From: Bacteroidota bacterium
Lineage (GTDB): Bacteria; Bacteroidota; Bacteroidia; Chitinophagales; Chitinophagaceae
Reading direction: 5' to 3'
DNA: 10,827 bases
Assembly (NCBI GenBank): GCA_028877045.1
Contig: JAGWPQ010000385.1
Span: 1 to 10,827, forward strand
The notes under the pieces: model-generated
Database searches by the model: none
Told to the model about the DNA's origin: nothing
The model's input: the letters and a program-made list of their open reading frames with translations, nothing else
Position numbers and translations under genes: made by a program
Shown: positions 9,601 through 10,827 of the stretch, one piece after another
Layout: each line of letters opens with the position of its first letter
Position numbering within the stretch: the first letter of the stretch is position 1

Positions 9601-9866
9601 TACATGATGGAAGTTATTTAAGGATTTCAAATATTACACTCGGATACGATTTGGCAAAAGTTGTGAAATGGAAAAATTTAAGCCAGTTCCGCTTATATGT
9701 AGCAGTTGAAAACTTGATTACGTTTACAAAATATAGCGGTATGGATCCCGAAGTTGGGGCTTCCGCTCCTGATGCCAGTGGAGCTTATTATTTTGGACAA
9801 GGTGTTGACAATGGATTTTATCCCCATCCTAAAACTTATATGATGGGTGTAAATATTATTTTCTAA
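6636..9866 (+). CDS. SusC/RagA-family TonB-dependent outer-membrane transporter
   Basis: Complete SusC-like importer of 1076 residues, a usual length for the family. It carries glycans across the outer membrane using TonB energy, with the SusD lipoprotein as lid. The ATG at 6636 is preferred over the in-frame TTG at 6627: it gives a signal peptide with basic start MKKIK, a hydrophobic core and likely cleavage near residues 29-30 (SFSQ). Next come a carboxypeptidase-regulatory-like beta-sandwich (about 36-110, ITGKIVNKTTGEPVFGA), the family hallmark LNEVVVIGYG (113-122), and a plug domain to about 235 with LQGKAAGVNI, IRGVGTIGNANPLYVVDG and DILKDAASCAIYG. The rest is the 22-strand barrel, ending in a terminal Phe (GVNIIF) typical of outer-membrane barrels. 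No STN domain is present, so there is no sign of anti-sigma signalling through this protein. A 12-residue Ca-binding-type loop DLNGDGVISAAD lies at 892-903. The next gene follows after 12 bp. No Shine-Dalgarno sequence is visible, normal for Bacteroidota. Confidence 0.97.
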   Translation: MKKIKTMRMASKLLWVLLSFLFMGVQSFSQTGARKITGKIVNKTTGEPVFGASISVKNTANATTSDMTGNFAINAKTGETIVISFVGFTTQSINVTASTDNLQIQLTEDYSKLNEVVVIGYGVQLKKLVTGATSQVKGEDLAKLNTTNALQALQGKAAGVNITSTSGQPGSGFKVNIRGVGTIGNANPLYVVDGVITNDITYLNNSDIASVDILKDAASCAIYGINGANGVVLITTRSGKSGKKDGQISFDAYFGNQNIGRQAVLLNAEQYATMQNEAAINSGKLPLFTQTQINALAQGSANLQAHGTNWLNQMFSSNVPIQNFNLAANGGTDVSSYSLGVSYTQQGGILGGSDLSNYQRINFRSNSERKMYDGALKVGEHMTFSFIDQKGIADGGLYSGNPLHSAFGISPLLAMYDAKGQYLSSINSTVYNNGPWNNTEANPYALMQYNNQNDTKSQKLIGDVYAELQPIKNLKIRSTFGLNYSSSANHSYTPAYDKLSIYAFNLYEKIGQGGSQGYTWNFDNTINYLFKIKDHKFDVLAGTAIRKYQGTYVGGFNTGSTLFSSFDRGYLSTSTVTSVAMSADTSAANRQTITHGMSLYGNANAVYAQSSFFGRVNYSYKEKYLASAIFRADGSTMFAPGHQWGYFPSVSAGWVASSEDFMESTKNWLNFLKVRASWGSNGNDGISAFNYLSLISLSNAQYNFGNTNSVLTQGSYPSTLGIENTKWESSHQTNVGIDARLLDNKLNVSIDVYNKVTKDWLVAAPLLATAGVPRNPYINGGDVSNKGIELQLSYNGKVGKDFAYTVSGSYAYNKNIVNNIPTADGIIHGSTNSLYVNGPEFFRAAAGNPIGYFWGYKTAGVFQNEADVQAWKGKNGAALQPTAHPGDLKYVDLNGDGVISAADKTNIGDPNPHHIFGLSFSGNYKNFDLSITTSGVAGNKIVQSYRDPGQYGNWTSDILSRWHGEGTSNTMPRLTQNGSNWAEFSDLYIHDGSYLRISNITLGYDLAKVVKWKNLSQFRLYVAVENLITFTKYSGMDPEVGASAPDASGAYYFGQGVDNGFYPHPKTYMMGVNIIF

Positions 9867-9878
9867 ACTAAAAAAAAC

Positions 9879-10827
9879 ATGATCATGAAAAGATATAGAA
9901 TTATAATTATTGCACTTATCGCAATAATATCATTTGATTCGTGTAAAAAATTTCTTACGACCGAATTAACTGATGCAGTAAAAACCAATACCTCGTATTA
10001 TAAAACACCCGATGATGCATTTACTGCCTTAGTAGGATGTTATAATGGATTAAATTTAATTTGGAATAGTGCAGCAATCCCTGCTGAATTGGAAGTTTTT
10101 TCTGATAACAGTTTCGGAGGTACAGGATCTTCTGATGGATATGGATGGGAAATGATGGATGAATTTGATAAAACAATTTCACCTTCGGATGTTGCTATAC
10201 ATAGTAGTGCATGGACCGGATATTATCAGGCCATCTACCGTTGTAATATGTTAATTCAAAACATGGATCAGGTTGTATGGGGCGACAGTATAGCATTGAA
10301 GAAACAATATACTGCAGAAGCCAAATTCATTCGTGCTTTCTGTTATTTTGATATGGTTCGGCTATGGGAGAAAGTTCCTTTGATTACAACACCAACTTCT
10401 GCCAATGTACCGCAAGCCGATCCGGCAGCAACTTATGCACAAATTATGAGCGATTTGCGTGATGCTTCTGATAGTCTTCCTTCAAACCAGTACAATAGTG
10501 TTCCAAACGGAAGGGTAACTAAATGGGCTGCTGAATCTTTATTGGCACGTGCATATCTCTTCTATTCTGGTTATTATGGTACTACCACTATTGGCAAAGA
10601 AACTGCATCTACAGCTTTGGCCGCCGTAGAAGACGTGATTGCCCATAGCGGACATGCATTGGTTAGTGATTTCAACACTTTGTGGCCAGCAGCTTCAATA
10701 GGCAAAAATGTTCCTTATGCCGGAGAAGCAAACCCTGAAATTGTTTTTTCAATCAAATATTCTTCAACCAGCGATTATAATGGAAATATTACGGGTAACC
10801 ATTGGATGGTAATGGAAGGAATACGTG
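9879..10827 (+). CDS. SusD/RagB-family glycan-binding outer-membrane lipoprotein, 3'-truncated by window edge
   Basis: N-terminal 316 residues of a SusD-like protein; the frame is still open at the right edge. SusD proteins are surface lipoproteins that bind glycan and close over the SusC barrel. Two in-frame ATGs, at 9879 and 9885, are both plausible and differ by two residues; an A-rich leader (9869-9877) precedes them. The signal peptide MKRYRIIIIALIAIISF ends in a lipobox-like FDSC with Cys at 9942-9944, followed by KKFLTTE, as usual in this family. Helical TPR-like segments follow: YYQAIYRCNMLIQNMD (about 10223-10270) and the hallmark EAKFIRAFCYFDMVRLWEKVPL (about 10317-10382), then a second helical region TKWAAESLLARAYLFYSGYYG (about 10519-10581). 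About 500-600 residues would be expected in full, so roughly the C-terminal 40 percent, including part of the variable ligand-binding region, is missing. Tight coupling to susC supports co-transcription and complex formation. Confidence 0.95.
   Translation, partial: MIMKRYRIIIIALIAIISFDSCKKFLTTELTDAVKTNTSYYKTPDDAFTALVGCYNGLNLIWNSAAIPAELEVFSDNSFGGTGSSDGYGWEMMDEFDKTISPSDVAIHSSAWTGYYQAIYRCNMLIQNMDQVVWGDSIALKKQYTAEAKFIRAFCYFDMVRLWEKVPLITTPTSANVPQADPAATYAQIMSDLRDASDSLPSNQYNSVPNGRVTKWAAESLLARAYLFYSGYYGTTTIGKETASTALAAVEDVIAHSGHALVSDFNTLWPAASIGKNVPYAGEANPEIVFSIKYSSTSDYNGNITGNHWMVMEGIR

Overview
The window reads as part of a polysaccharide utilization locus (PUL) from a member of the Bacteroidota. Three things support this. 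It contains a hybrid two-component system regulator with a beta-propeller sensor, and a SusC/SusD outer-membrane glycan importer pair. The DNA is AT-rich, with A-rich leaders instead of clear Shine-Dalgarno sequences before the genes. The style of the SusC and regulator proteins suggests a non-gut, Chitinophagaceae/Sphingobacteria-like lineage, but that placement is an impression, not a measurement.

Layout, all on the + strand. Positions 1-3338 hold the 3' part of a hybrid two-component regulator (HTCS); its 5' end lies outside the window. Positions 3339-3719 are the only sizeable gap (381 bp) and probably hold the promoter and operator of the downstream operon. Positions 3720-6587 encode a secreted family GH31 glycosidase with a PA14 domain inserted in its N-terminal part, most likely an alpha-xylosidase. 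After 48 bp, positions 6636-9866 encode a complete SusC-like TonB-dependent transporter. After 12 bp, a SusD-like lipoprotein starts at 9879 and runs off the right edge. Gaps in the last three genes are short and show no convincing terminator, so they look like one transcription unit.

Inferred working model: SusD and SusC capture and import an oligosaccharide across the outer membrane. The GH31 enzyme removes an alpha-linked sugar, probably xylose from a xyloglucan-type oligosaccharide, in the periplasm. The HTCS senses a released oligosaccharide in the periplasm and activates the operon through its C-terminal AraC-type DNA-binding domain. The substrate is inferred from the GH31 subtype alone, because no other glycosidase is visible here.

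I found no RNA genes, mobile elements, CRISPR arrays, frameshifts or broken genes. The architecture is a known type. The points most worth following are the repeats in the 381-bp regulatory gap, the enzyme-first gene order and the PA14 insertion in GH31. I see no evidence of a wholly new system.
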